Part shown: piece after piece, positions 16,944-26,108 of the stretch
Layout: the number at the start of each line of letters is the position of its first letter
How positions within the stretch are numbered: the first letter of the stretch is position 1
NCBI RefSeq assembly: GCF_003610255.1
Contig: NZ_RAPS01000001.1
Coordinates: forward strand, 620,001 to 684,000
Direction: 5' to 3'
Origin: Streptomyces sp. TLI_171
GTDB lineage: Bacteria; Actinomycetota; Actinomycetes; Streptomycetales; Streptomycetaceae
Length of the DNA stretch: 64,000 nt
Position numbers and translations under genes: made by a program
The notes under the pieces: model-generated
The model's database searches: none
Told to the model about the DNA's origin: nothing
The model's input: only the letters and a program-made list of their open reading frames with translations

Positions 16944-18767
16944 ATGGATCGGTATCCGCCCATCGCCGAACACGGCCTCGTGGGAGACCTGCAGACCGCA
17001 GCCCTGATCTCCTCCCAGGGAGTCCTCGACTGGTTCGCCTCGCCCAGGTTCGACTCGCCGAGCGTGTTCGCCGCCCTGCTCGACCACGACCGCGGCGGCT
17101 ACTGCCGGCTCGGCCCCGACCTGAGTGGCGACGTCACCTGCCGTCAGCTGTACTACCCGGACACGGCCGTGCTGGTCACCCGCTTCATGTCGCCGGACGG
17201 CGTCGGCGAGGTGATCGACTGGATGCTCCCGCACGACACCGGCCTGGCCACCGACCGGCACACCGTCGTCCGGCTGGCGCGCACGGTGCGCGGCACGGTC
17301 CGCTTCGAGTTCGAGTGCAGCCCGCGGTTCGACTACGGCCGGGCCGACCACGAGGCGCGGGTCGACGGGGGCGACGCCGAGTTCCGGGGGCCGGACCTGA
17401 CCGTGCACCTGAGGTCGACGTTCCCGCTGCAGCAGCAGGGCAAGGACGTGGTCGGCGCGGTGACCCTGAACGCGGGCGAGCAGGCCGGCCTGGTGCTGAC
17501 CACCTGCGCCGCGGGCGGCGAGGCGCCGCAGCAGCCGACGGTGGACTCGCTGACCGAGCAGATGTGGAAGAGCGTCAACTTCTGGCAGCTGTGGGTGCGT
17601 CAGTCCAACTACCGGGGCCGCTGGACGGACATGGTCCACCGGTCGGCGATCACCCTGAAGCTTCTCACCTACGCGCCCTCCGGCGGCCTGGTCGCCGCGG
17701 CCACCATGGGCCTGCCGGAGCAGGTCGGCGGCGAGCGCAACTGGGACTACCGGTTCACCTGGATCCGGGACGCCTCGCTGTCGGTGCGGGCGCTGCTCGA
17801 CCTGGGGTTCACCGACGAGGCGCTGGCCTTCACCGGCTGGCTGGGCAACCGGCTGCGCGAGCGGCTCGACATGCCGGGCGAGCGCCTTCAGATCATGTAC
17901 CGGGTGGACGGCGACCCGAAGCTGTCGGAGGAGATCCTGGAGCACTTCGAGGGCTACCGGGGCTCGTACCCGGTGCGGGCCGGCAACGCCGCGATGGACC
18001 AGCTGCAGCTGGACATCTACGGCGAGGCGCTCTACGCGCTGGCGGAGGCCCGCAGGTTCGGGGTCCAGCCCGGGTACCACGGCTGGCAGGCGGCCGCGCA
18101 GACCCTGGACTGGCTGGCCGACAACTGGGACCGCCCCGACGAGGGCATCTGGGAGACCCGCGGCGGGCGGCAGGACTTCACCTTCAGCCGGGTGATGACC
18201 TGGGTGGCCTTCGACCGGGGCCTGCGCCTCGCGGAGGACTTCGCCCGGCCCGCCGACATCCCGCGCTGGCGCGACACCCGCGACGCGGTGCTGAAGCAGA
18301 TCATGGAGCGCGGCTGGAGCGAGAAGGAGCAGGCGCTGGTCCAGCACTACGGCAGTGACACCCTGGACGCCTCGCTGCTGGTGATCCCCCGGGTCGGCCT
18401 GCTCGCCCCGAGGGACCCGGTGTGGCTGTCCACGCTGGACGCGATGGACCGCAAGCTGGTCTCGGACAGCCTGGTCTACCGCTACGACCCGGCGGCCTCC
18501 CCCGACGGCCTGCGCGGCTCCGAGGGCACCTTCAGCCTGTGCTCGTTCCTGTACGTCGACGCGCTGGCCCGCGCGGGCCGGCTGCGGCAGGCCAGGTACG
18601 CCTTCGAGAAGATGCTGACGTACGCCAACCACGTCGGCCTGTTCGCCGAGGAGATCGGCCCGTCCGGCGAGCAACTGGGCAACTTCCCGCAGGCGTTCAC
18701 CCACCTGTCGCTGATCATGGCGGCGACCACGCTGGACGAGGCCCTCGACCGGGCCTACCGGCACTGA
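16944..18767 (+). CDS. Glycoside hydrolase family 15 (glucoamylase/trehalase)
   Basis: A 607-residue cytoplasmic protein; the ATG at 16944 gives the standard GH15 N-terminus (MDRYPPIAEHGLVGDLQTAA). An N-terminal super-sandwich domain is followed by the (alpha/alpha)6 barrel with NWDYRFTWIRDASLSVRALL, RGSYPVRAGNAAMDQLQLDI and GIWETRGGRQDFTFSRVMTW, whose Glu is the likely general acid. EEIGPSGEQLGNFPQAFTH near the C-terminus supplies the base region. In actinobacteria this clade includes trehalases and alpha-glucan glucosidases; no signal peptide favours intracellular trehalose or maltodextrin. It is 9 bp upstream of the cyclase-fold gene. Confidence 0.92.
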   Translation: MDRYPPIAEHGLVGDLQTAALISSQGVLDWFASPRFDSPSVFAALLDHDRGGYCRLGPDLSGDVTCRQLYYPDTAVLVTRFMSPDGVGEVIDWMLPHDTGLATDRHTVVRLARTVRGTVRFEFECSPRFDYGRADHEARVDGGDAEFRGPDLTVHLRSTFPLQQQGKDVVGAVTLNAGEQAGLVLTTCAAGGEAPQQPTVDSLTEQMWKSVNFWQLWVRQSNYRGRWTDMVHRSAITLKLLTYAPSGGLVAAATMGLPEQVGGERNWDYRFTWIRDASLSVRALLDLGFTDEALAFTGWLGNRLRERLDMPGERLQIMYRVDGDPKLSEEILEHFEGYRGSYPVRAGNAAMDQLQLDIYGEALYALAEARRFGVQPGYHGWQAAAQTLDWLADNWDRPDEGIWETRGGRQDFTFSRVMTWVAFDRGLRLAEDFARPADIPRWRDTRDAVLKQIMERGWSEKEQALVQHYGSDTLDASLLVIPRVGLLAPRDPVWLSTLDAMDRKLVSDSLVYRYDPAASPDGLRGSEGTFSLCSFLYVDALARAGRLRQARYAFEKMLTYANHVGLFAEEIGPSGEQLGNFPQAFTHLSLIMAATTLDEALDRAYRH

Positions 18768-18776
18768 GGCGGCGCG

Positions 18777-19703
18777 ATGGCCCCGGCCATGGGACCGGCG
18801 GACTTCGACGCCCTGTACCGGCGGGTGGCTGCCCACGCGCCGGTGCCGGGCGTCCGGCCGCGCGGGGCGCTGGAGTACCTGACGCCGGAGCGGGTGGCCG
18901 CCGCGGCCCGCGAGGTGCGCACCGGACGGCACGTCAGCCTGGCCGCGCCGGTCGCCACCGAGGCGGCCCCGGACAATCCGGAGCCGGCCGGGCACCGGAT
19001 GACCGGGGCGGTGGCCGGGCACCTGCGCGGCGAGGGCCTGGAGTTCGCCCGCGACCGGATCGACATGAACGTGCACGGCGACGCGGACAGCCACCTGGAC
19101 GCGCTGTGCCACGTGGTCTACGACGGCACCCTGTTCGGCGGCGTCCCCGCGCAGTCGCTGTCGGCCGAGGGGGCGGGGGCGCTGGCGGTCGACCTGGCCG
19201 CGGCGGGCATCGTCGGCCGCGGGGTGCTGCTCGACATCCCCGGGCTGCGCGGCGTGCCGTGGCTCGACCCGGGCGAGTCGGTGAGCGCCGCGGACCTGCT
19301 CGCGGCGGAGCGGGCGCAGCAGGTCCGGTTCGGCCCGGGCGACCTGCTGTTCGTCCGGGTCGGGCACCGGCGGCGGCGGGCCGAGCTGGGGCCGTGGGAC
19401 GCCTCCGCGGCCCGGGCCGGCCTGCACCCGGAGGCGGTGGAGCTGCTGGCCGAGCGGCGGGTCTCGGTGCTCGGCGGCGACGGCAACAACGACTGCGCGC
19501 CGAGCCCGGTGGCGGATGTCGCCTTCCCGGTGCACGTGCTGGCGGTGCACGCGCTGGGCGTGCACCTGCTGGACTACCTGCAGTTCGAGGAGTTGCTGCC
19601 GCTGTGCGCGGAGCAGCGCCGCTGGTCGTTCCTGTGCGTGGTGGCGCCGCTGCGGGTGCCGGGGGCGACCGGGTCGCCGGTCAGTCCGATCGCCGTGCTG
19701 TGA
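18777..19703 (+). CDS. Cyclase-family (kynurenine formamidase-like) hydrolase
   Basis: A 308-residue protein co-transcribed with the GH15 gene. It has the metal-binding motif of the family, here HGDADSHLDALCH, then VYDGTLFGGVP, GVLLDIPGLRGVPWL, GDLLFVRVGH and LGGDGNNDCAP. These match the bacterial cyclase/formamidase fold, which hydrolyses amide or lactone bonds using a divalent metal. The substrate is unknown. The upstream Arg/Glu-rich region (residues 30-60) is longer than in kynurenine formamidase and typical of the large actinobacterial cyclase group. Confidence 0.87.
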   Translation: MAPAMGPADFDALYRRVAAHAPVPGVRPRGALEYLTPERVAAAAREVRTGRHVSLAAPVATEAAPDNPEPAGHRMTGAVAGHLRGEGLEFARDRIDMNVHGDADSHLDALCHVVYDGTLFGGVPAQSLSAEGAGALAVDLAAAGIVGRGVLLDIPGLRGVPWLDPGESVSAADLLAAERAQQVRFGPGDLLFVRVGHRRRRAELGPWDASAARAGLHPEAVELLAERRVSVLGGDGNNDCAPSPVADVAFPVHVLAVHALGVHLLDYLQFEELLPLCAEQRRWSFLCVVAPLRVPGATGSPVSPIAVL

Positions 19704-19707
19704 CGGA

Positions 19708-19733
19708 CCGGCCGCCGGTTACTCGGCGGCCGG
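19708..19733. terminator. Short bidirectional hairpin
   Basis: A 10-bp perfect stem (19708-19717 with 19724-19733) and 6-base loop lies between convergent genes; the loop contains the stop codon of cydB. Confidence 0.5.
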
Positions 19734-20738
19734 CTGCGCGGCGGGGGCGAACTGCTCGGGCGAGACCCGGCGGCGGAAGACGTGGTACGTCCAGCCCTGG
19801 TAGGCGAGGACGACGGGGAGCAGCACGACGGCGACCACCGTCATCACCTTCAGCGCGTAGCTGCCGGAGGCGGTGCCGTCGACGGTGAGCGAGTACGCCG
19901 GGTTCGTGCTGGAGACCATCACGTGCGGGTACAGGTCGGCGAACAGCGACAGCATGCAGGTGGCGATGGTGAAGCAGGTCGCGGTGAACGCCCAGCCCTC
20001 GTGACGGGTCGTCACCAGCCAGTACGCGGCCAGCACGGCGAGCAGGGCGAGCAGTTGGACGATGCCCGGCAGTGCGCCCTTGCCGGCCACCGAGTGGGTC
20101 CAGGGCAGGAAGGCGAGCACGGCCAGGGCGGTGATCGGGGCGACGATCCGGCCGAGCCGGCGGGCCCTGGCCCGGACTTCGCCGGTGGTGCGCAGCGCCA
20201 GGAAGCAGGCGCCGTGCAGCAGGCAGAGCAGCAGCAGGGTGAGCCCGGTGAACACGGCGTAGCCGGAGAACAGGTCGCCGAACCCGCCGGTGAACTCCTC
20301 GTCCTGGCCGATCGGGACGCCGTGCAGCAGGCCGCCGAGGGCGACGCCGACGAAGAACGGGACCAGCAGGCTGCCGAGGGCCAGGGTGGTGTCCCAGACC
20401 AGGCGCCAGCGGGGGCTGTCCACCTTGCCGCGGAACTCGAAGGACACGCCGCGCAGGATCAGCCCGACCAGGATGAGCACCATCACCAGGTAGTAGGCGG
20501 AGAACATGGTGGCGTACCAGCCGGGGAAGGCGGCGAACATGGCGGCCGCGGCGACGATCAGCCAGACCTCGTTGCCGTCCCAGAGCGGTCCGATGGTGTT
20601 GATGGCGGTGCGCCGGCCGGCCTCGTCCCGGCCGACCAGGTTGTGCAGCAGGCCGACGCCGAGGTCGAAGCCCTCCAGGACGAAGAAGCCCGCCCACAGC
20701 ACGGCCGTGAGGATGAACCAGAAGGTGGCAAGTCCCAT
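19719..20738 (-). CDS. cydB: Cytochrome bd oxidase subunit II
   Basis: A 339-residue integral membrane protein starting MGLATFWFILTAVLWAGFFV, with about eight to nine hydrophobic helices. Conserved elements are LEGFDLGVGLLHNLVGRDE, RRTAINTIGPLWDGNEVWLI and FPGWYATMFSAYYLVMVLIL. It pairs with CydA in the terminal quinol oxidase that reduces oxygen at low tension and does not pump protons. It begins 15 bp after cydA. The cydCD transporter genes often linked in actinomycetes are not downstream here. Confidence 0.96.
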   Translation of the reverse strand: MGLATFWFILTAVLWAGFFVLEGFDLGVGLLHNLVGRDEAGRRTAINTIGPLWDGNEVWLIVAAAAMFAAFPGWYATMFSAYYLVMVLILVGLILRGVSFEFRGKVDSPRWRLVWDTTLALGSLLVPFFVGVALGGLLHGVPIGQDEEFTGGFGDLFSGYAVFTGLTLLLLCLLHGACFLALRTTGEVRARARRLGRIVAPITALAVLAFLPWTHSVAGKGALPGIVQLLALLAVLAAYWLVTTRHEGWAFTATCFTIATCMLSLFADLYPHVMVSSTNPAYSLTVDGTASGSYALKVMTVVAVVLLPVVLAYQGWTYHVFRRRVSPEQFAPAAQPAAE

Positions 20739-20753
20739 GGCGGTCCTCGGGGT

Positions 20754-22136
20754 TCAGTAGGTGAGCGAGGGCGTCCGGGTGCCCTCGGCGGGGGCCGGTT
20801 CGAGCTCGCGGCGGGCGTAGCGGAGCATCAGGAAGACCTCGATCACGGCCAGGGCGGCGTACAGCAGGAAGAACACGACGATGCTGATCGCCACCGTGGT
20901 GGTGGTGATCGAGGGCGAGACGCCGTTCCTGGTGAGCTGGATGCCCTGGACGATCCACGGCTGGCGGCCGTTCTCGGTGAGCAGCCAGCCGGCGGTGTTC
21001 ATCAGGAAGGGGAGCACGACCACCCAGACGGCGACCCGCTGGAAGGCCCGGGCGGCGGTGAGTCTCTTGCGCCACAGCAGCCACAGGCCCCAGAGGGCGA
21101 CCAGCAGCACGACGACGGCCAGGTAGGCCATGACCCGCATCGACCAGTACTGGACGAAGACGTCGGGGACGTAGTCGCCGGGGCCGTACTGCGCCTGGTA
21201 CTGGCTCTGCACCTCGTTCAGGCCGAGGACCTGGCCGTTCCAGTGGTTGGTGGCGAGCAGGGACAGCAGGTGCGGAACGGCGATGATCTTGGTGGGGGTC
21301 TGGTCGTTGTTGCCGCCGCCGATCTGGAACAGCGAGAAGGAGCAGGGCTGGCAGGTGGTCCACTGCGCCTCCGCCCCGGCGATCTTCATCGGCTGGTACT
21401 TGCCCTCGGTGACCCCGAGTTCGCTGCCGACCAGCATCGCCAGCAGCAGCGCGGGCACCAGCACCACCAGGGACAGCCGGGCGGAGGCGTGGAAGGCGAT
21501 CGGCGAGCGGCCCTTGCGCAGCTGCCAGGCGGAGACGGCGAGCATCACCACCGCGCCGGTCACCACCGAGGCCAGCAGCACGTGCAGGTAGCCGCGCAGG
21601 AAGACCGGGTTGGTGAACAGCTTCCAGACGTCGGTGAGCCGGGGCCGGCCGGTCTCCGCGTCGACGGTGTATCCGACCGGGTGCTGCATCCAGGAGTTGG
21701 CGGCCATGATGAACGCCGCCGACAGCGCCCCGCCGACCGCGACGGCCCAGATGGTGGCCAGGTGGACGCGTTCGGGCAGCCGGTCCCAGCCGAACAGCCA
21801 CAGCCCCAGGAAGGTGGACTCCAGGAAGAACGCGGCCAGCCCCTCCATCGCCAGCGGGGCGCCGAACACGTCGCCGACGGTGCGCGAGTAGGCGGACCAG
21901 TCCATGCCGAACTGGAACTCCTGGACCAGCCCGGTGACCACGCCGACCGCGATGTTGATGACGAGCAGGGTGCCGAAGAACCGCGTGAGCCGGAGGTGCT
22001 CGGGCAGGCGGGTGCGGTGCCAGGCGGTCTGCAGCAGCGCGGTCAGGAAGCCCAGGCCGATGGTGACCGGCACGAACAGGAAGTGGTAGATCGACGTCAT
22101 GGCGAACTGCAGTCGGGCCAGGTCGAGTTGACTCAA
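20754..22136 (-). CDS. cydA: Cytochrome bd oxidase subunit I
   Basis: A 460-residue membrane protein. The TTG start at 22136, behind GGGGGAAG, gives MSQLDLARLQFAMTSIYHFL, the usual CydA start with the heme ligand His in YHFLFVP. GRQPWIVQG is the invariant motif, and the quinol-binding Q-loop holds GSELGVTEGKYQPMKIAGAE in a short-loop form. Methionine and histidine ligands of hemes b558, b595 and d are in the expected helices. I looked for a Rex operator (TGTGAAC-N2-GTTCACA type) upstream and saw none, so redox control may be by another route. Confidence 0.96.
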   Translation of the reverse strand: MSQLDLARLQFAMTSIYHFLFVPVTIGLGFLTALLQTAWHRTRLPEHLRLTRFFGTLLVINIAVGVVTGLVQEFQFGMDWSAYSRTVGDVFGAPLAMEGLAAFFLESTFLGLWLFGWDRLPERVHLATIWAVAVGGALSAAFIMAANSWMQHPVGYTVDAETGRPRLTDVWKLFTNPVFLRGYLHVLLASVVTGAVVMLAVSAWQLRKGRSPIAFHASARLSLVVLVPALLLAMLVGSELGVTEGKYQPMKIAGAEAQWTTCQPCSFSLFQIGGGNNDQTPTKIIAVPHLLSLLATNHWNGQVLGLNEVQSQYQAQYGPGDYVPDVFVQYWSMRVMAYLAVVVLLVALWGLWLLWRKRLTAARAFQRVAVWVVVLPFLMNTAGWLLTENGRQPWIVQGIQLTRNGVSPSITTTTVAISIVVFFLLYAALAVIEVFLMLRYARRELEPAPAEGTRTPSLTY

Positions 22137-22368
22137 GCTTCCCCCTGTCGGGCACGGCCGGGACGGAACCGGACATACCGGTCACGCCGGAAGTGAAGCA
22201 CGCACGGACCCGCCCCCGGAGCGGCGACACCGCCGCGCCCACCCGTTCGGCCGCACCGGCCGCACGGGGCCCGCTTCCCGCGTCGCCGCTCCGGCCCGCC
22301 GGCTATAGCTTCGTCGAGGAGCCGGGTGTCCGGGAACGAACCGGCACGCCGGCAGATCGGAGTCCCGC

Positions 22369-23949
22369 GTGGCCGACAGTCAGCACTACGACGTCATCGT
22401 GATCGGTACCGGAGCAGGCGGCGGCACCCTCGCCCACCGCCTGGCCCCCACCGGAAAGCGCGTCCTGATCCTGGAACGCGGGGACTACCTGCCCCGCGAG
22501 CGGGACAACTGGGACTCCACCGCGGTCTTCGTCAGGGGCAAGTACCGCGCCCCGGAGTACTGGTACGACAAGGACGGCAACTCCTTCCCGCCCGAGGTCA
22601 ACTACTACGTCGGCGGCAACACCAAGTTCTACGGGGCGGCGCTGTTCCGGCTGCGGCCGGAGGACTTCGGCGAGCTGCGCCACCACGACGGCGTCTCCCC
22701 CGCCTGGCCGCTGCGCTACGAGGACCTGGAGCCGTACTACACGCAGGCCGAGCACCTCTACCGGGTGCACGGGCAGCACGGCGAGGACCCCACCGAGGGG
22801 TTCGCCGGCCTGCAGTACGCCTTCCCGCCGGTGCGGCACGAGCCGCGCATCCAGCAGCTCAGCGACGACCTGGAGAAGCACGGCCTGCACCCCTTCCACC
22901 TGCCGATCGGCGTCGACCTGACCCAGGACGGCGCCGGGCGGGCCGCGCACGGCAGCGCCTGCATCCGGTGCGACCGGGTGGACGGCTTCCCGTGCCTGCT
23001 GGGCGCCAAGTCCGACGCCCAGGTGATCTGCGTCGACCCGGCGCTGCAGCACCCCAACGTGCAGCTGGTCACCGGCGCCGAGGTACGCCGGCTGGAGACC
23101 GACGGGGCCGGCCGCACCGTCACCGGGGTGGTGGCCCGGCTCGCGGACGGCGCCGAGGAGACCTTCCGCGGCGACATCGTGGTGGTGTCCTGCGGCGCGG
23201 TGAACTCCGCCGTCCTGCTGCTCCGTTCGGCCAACGACGCCCACCCGAACGGGCTGGCGAACAGCTCCGACGTGGTCGGCCGCCACTACATGCGGCACAA
23301 CAACCTGGCGCTGATGGCCGTCTCCAAGGAGCCCAACCCCACCTCCTTCCAGAAGACCCTGGCCCTGCACGACTGGTACCTGGCCGGCCCCGACTGGGAG
23401 TACCCGATGGGCGGGATCCAGATGCTCGGCAAGTCCGACGCCGACCAGATCCACGGCGAGGCGCCCCGCTGGGCGGGCACGGTCTCCCCCGACCTGCCGT
23501 TCGAGGTGCTGGCGCACCACGCCGTCGACTTCTGGCTCTGCGGCGAGGACCTGCCGCTGGCCGACAGCCGGGTCACCCTGGACCGCGACGACCGCGTCCA
23601 CCTCAGCCTGGACGAGCACAACAACACCGCCGGGCTGAAGAAGCTCCGCCACCAGCTGCAGGGCATGCTCGGCAAGCTCGGCATGCACGAGCACCACCTG
23701 CTGCCGCACAGCCTGTACCTGCACAAGGGCATGCCGATCGGGGCGACCGCGCACCAGGCCGGCACCGTCCGCTTCGGCGACGACCCCCGCTCCTCCGCGC
23801 TGGACGTCACCTGCAAGGCGCACGACCTCGACAACCTGTACGTCGTGGACACCAGCTTCTTCCCGAGCATCGGCGCGGTGAACCCGTCCCTGACGGCCAT
23901 CGCCAACGCCCTGCGGGTCGGCGACCTGATCGCCGACCGCCTCACCTGA
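22369..23949 (+). CDS. GMC-family FAD oxidoreductase
   Basis: A 526-residue protein from a GTG with CGGAG upstream. The dinucleotide-binding start DVIVIGTGAGGGTLAHRLA is at residues 8-26. Substrate-domain and C-terminal GMC elements follow: VNYYVGGNTKFYGAALFRLR, GSACIRCDRVDGFPCLLGAK, HQAGTVRFGDDP and VVDTSFFPSIGAVNPSLTAI, with the catalytic His and Asn of the family in the last two segments. The Cys-rich insert CIRCDRVDGFPC is found in a bacterial subgroup. It oxidises an alcohol or sugar; the 13-bp gap to a G6PDH-like gene suggests a sugar. No Tat signal is evident. Confidence 0.92.
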   Translation: MADSQHYDVIVIGTGAGGGTLAHRLAPTGKRVLILERGDYLPRERDNWDSTAVFVRGKYRAPEYWYDKDGNSFPPEVNYYVGGNTKFYGAALFRLRPEDFGELRHHDGVSPAWPLRYEDLEPYYTQAEHLYRVHGQHGEDPTEGFAGLQYAFPPVRHEPRIQQLSDDLEKHGLHPFHLPIGVDLTQDGAGRAAHGSACIRCDRVDGFPCLLGAKSDAQVICVDPALQHPNVQLVTGAEVRRLETDGAGRTVTGVVARLADGAEETFRGDIVVVSCGAVNSAVLLLRSANDAHPNGLANSSDVVGRHYMRHNNLALMAVSKEPNPTSFQKTLALHDWYLAGPDWEYPMGGIQMLGKSDADQIHGEAPRWAGTVSPDLPFEVLAHHAVDFWLCGEDLPLADSRVTLDRDDRVHLSLDEHNNTAGLKKLRHQLQGMLGKLGMHEHHLLPHSLYLHKGMPIGATAHQAGTVRFGDDPRSSALDVTCKAHDLDNLYVVDTSFFPSIGAVNPSLTAIANALRVGDLIADRLT

Positions 23950-23962
23950 AACGGAGTCAGCG

Positions 23963-25336
23963 ATGCCGACGCCTTCGCAGATGGACGCACTGGTCATCTT
24001 CGGCGCCACCGGGGACCTGGCCAAGCTGGAGACCTTCCCCGCCCTGGTCGGGCTGGTGGAACGGGGCGTGCTGGACGTGCCCGTGGTGGGCGTGGCCAAG
24101 AGCGGCTGGGGACTTGAGGAGTTCCGCAGATACGCCGCCGACTCACTCACCCTCAACACGATGGACCCGGACGCCCCCGCGGCCCGCAAGATGCTCGGCC
24201 TGCTGCGCTACGTGGACGGCGACCTCGACGACGACGCCACCTACACCGCCATGGCCGAGCAGATGGGCGGCCCCCGCGGCCTGTTCTACCTGGAGGTGCC
24301 GCCGCCGCTGTTCGGCCGGATCGCCAAGGGCATCGCCGGCGCCGGCCGGGCCGAGGGCGCCCGCATCATGGTGGAGAAGCCGTTCGGCAACGACCTGCGC
24401 AGCGCGCGGGAACTCAACGCCACCATGCACGAGTACTTCCCCGAGGACGCCGTCTACCGGGTCGACCACTGGCTGGGCCTCGACCCGCTGGAGAACGTGC
24501 TGTTCGCCCGCTTCGCCAACTCGGTGATCGAACCGCTGCTCAACCGGACGTACGTGGAGAGCATCCAGATCACCATGGCCGAGGCCTTCGACGTCGCCGA
24601 CCGGGGCCGCTTCTACGACCGCACCGGCGCCGTCCGCGACGTCCTCCAGAACCACATGCTGCAGGTCCTCGCCTCCGTCCTGGCCGAGCCGCCGACCGGC
24701 ACCGGCCTGGACTCCTGGCGCAGCGCCAAGGCCAACGTGATCGGATCGCTGCGGCCGCTGGCCGCCGAGCAGGTGGTGCGCGGCCAGTACGAGGGCTACC
24801 TGGACGTCGAGGGCGTCGCGGCCGGCTCCACCACGGAGTCGTACGTCGCGGTGCGGCTGGCCGCCGAGTCCTGGCGGTGGGCCGGGGTGCCGATCCTGAT
24901 CCGGGCCGGCAAGTGCCTCCCGGTGACGGCGACCGAGGTCTGCATCCGCTTCAAGGACGCCCCGCACGACATCTTCGGCCTGGGGCGCAGCGCGACCCCC
25001 AACGCGCTGCGGTTCCGGATCTGGCCGGAGACCCAGGTCGGCTTCAGCCTGATCGGCAAGGCGCCCGGCAGCGGCTGGCGGCCCCAGCCGGAGGAGCTGT
25101 CCTTCAGCGAGGTCCCCGGCTCCGACATGCGCCCCTACGACCGGCTGATCGGCGCGGCGCTGGACGGCGACCGCTGGCTGTTCGCCCGGCAGGACAGCGT
25201 CGAGGCCGCCTGGCGGGTGGTCGACCCGATCCTCGGCGACGTGGTGCCGGTGCGCCCGTACGCCCGCGGCAGCTGGGGCCCGGAGGAGGCCGACGCGCTG
25301 CTGCCCGACGGGGACGCCTGGCACGACCCGGCCTGA
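23963..25336 (+). CDS. zwf: Divergent glucose-6-phosphate dehydrogenase
   Basis: A 457-residue protein, shorter than typical Zwf (about 490-510). Present are the NADP loop GATGDLAK at residues 14-21, EKPFGNDLRSA near 138-148, and VRDVLQNHMLQ, which carries the catalytic His. The canonical RIDHYLGKE active-site motif is here RVDHWLGLDP (166-175): the conserved Lys is Leu and the Glu is Asp. In characterised enzymes that Lys binds the phosphate or C1 hydroxyl of glucose-6-phosphate, so the preferred substrate or kinetics may differ. It is the second gene of an operon with the GMC oxidoreductase. Confidence 0.85.
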   Translation: MPTPSQMDALVIFGATGDLAKLETFPALVGLVERGVLDVPVVGVAKSGWGLEEFRRYAADSLTLNTMDPDAPAARKMLGLLRYVDGDLDDDATYTAMAEQMGGPRGLFYLEVPPPLFGRIAKGIAGAGRAEGARIMVEKPFGNDLRSARELNATMHEYFPEDAVYRVDHWLGLDPLENVLFARFANSVIEPLLNRTYVESIQITMAEAFDVADRGRFYDRTGAVRDVLQNHMLQVLASVLAEPPTGTGLDSWRSAKANVIGSLRPLAAEQVVRGQYEGYLDVEGVAAGSTTESYVAVRLAAESWRWAGVPILIRAGKCLPVTATEVCIRFKDAPHDIFGLGRSATPNALRFRIWPETQVGFSLIGKAPGSGWRPQPEELSFSEVPGSDMRPYDRLIGAALDGDRWLFARQDSVEAAWRVVDPILGDVVPVRPYARGSWGPEEADALLPDGDAWHDPA

Positions 25337-25347
25337 CCCGCCGTCGG

Positions 25348-25383
25348 CCGCGGGCCCGGAGGCGGACGCCTCCGGGCCCGCGG
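25348..25383. terminator. Bidirectional hairpin terminator
   Basis: A 16-bp perfect stem (25348-25363 with 25368-25383) with a GGAC loop separates the convergent zwf-like gene and the CTQ-oxidase operon. Confidence 0.8.
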
Positions 25384-25388
25384 TGCTG

Positions 25389-26108
25389 CTACTGCTGGTT
25401 GAGCGAGGTGGTGTTCCACCAGCCCTGGCGGCCCGCGGTGAAGGTGACCTTGCGGTCGCCGACGGCGCCCTCGTAGGCGGTGCCGGGGGTCAGCGGGCTC
25501 TTCCCGGCGGCGCCGTGCGGGTCCTTGACGGTCGGCACGGTGACCGTCCCGGCGGGGGCGAGGTCGCCCGGGCGGAAGCCCTGCGGGTTCCCGGTGGTGA
25601 TCACCTCGTCCCAGTTCGGGGCGCCGTCCAGCCGGTGGGCGAGGTGGACCTCGTCGTCCTGGCCGAAGGCGAGGGCGGTCAGGAAGTCGGGGTAGCCGGC
25701 CGCGGGGTCGAGCGGCCGGTAGTGGACGACGTCCTCCTTGCGGCAGGTGGCGTCGACCGCCGGGAGCAGCGGCGTGAAGGTCCGCCCGCCCTGGGAGTCG
25801 ACGGTGACGCGTTCGAGCTCGACCGGCAGCGAGGTCCGGGTGCCGTCGACGATCTCCTGCAGCGGCCAGTGCCCTTCGGAGAACAGCGAGTAGTACACCT
25901 GCCGGTCCTCGTGCGCGGCCAGGTCGGTCAGGTAGGTGGTGCGCAGGTTCTCGTCCAGCCCGAACCTGGTGATCAGCTGGAAGGCGTGGATCGGGACGTA
26001 GTACAGGCCCAGGTGGTAGCTGAAGATCGTCTTCTTGCCGATCAGCAGGAAGCGGTGGCCGTGCCGGGCGTCGGCGCTGAGGGCGTCGGTCGGGGGAACG
26101 GTGCTCAT
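25389..26108 (-). CDS. Unrecognised third protein of CTQ-oxidase operon
   Basis: A 239-residue protein that I cannot assign to a family. The ATG at 26108 overlaps the stop of the LodB-like gene by 4 bp and has GAGGAG upstream, so it is coupled to the operon. After a polar start it has an aromatic, hydrophobic segment (FLLIGKKTIFSYHLGLYYVP) that is not long enough to be a clear membrane span. A mixed alpha/beta body follows (EDRQVYYSLFSEGHWPLQEI; HYRPLDPAAGYPDFLTALAF; DEVHLAHRLDG). Two Cys-containing or metal-like elements (ATCRKEDVVHY) are seen. Because it is locked into the operon it may aid maturation, export or immunity for the oxidase. This is inference only. Confidence 0.8.
   Translation of the reverse strand: MSTVPPTDALSADARHGHRFLLIGKKTIFSYHLGLYYVPIHAFQLITRFGLDENLRTTYLTDLAAHEDRQVYYSLFSEGHWPLQEIVDGTRTSLPVELERVTVDSQGGRTFTPLLPAVDATCRKEDVVHYRPLDPAAGYPDFLTALAFGQDDEVHLAHRLDGAPNWDEVITTGNPQGFRPGDLAPAGTVTVPTVKDPHGAAGKSPLTPGTAYEGAVGDRKVTFTAGRQGWWNTTSLNQQ

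Noticed and set aside
22137..22368. Rex operator upstream of cydAB
   Set aside because: The expected TGTGAAC/GTTCACA palindrome is not there; only a loose TCAC/GTGA pair is seen.
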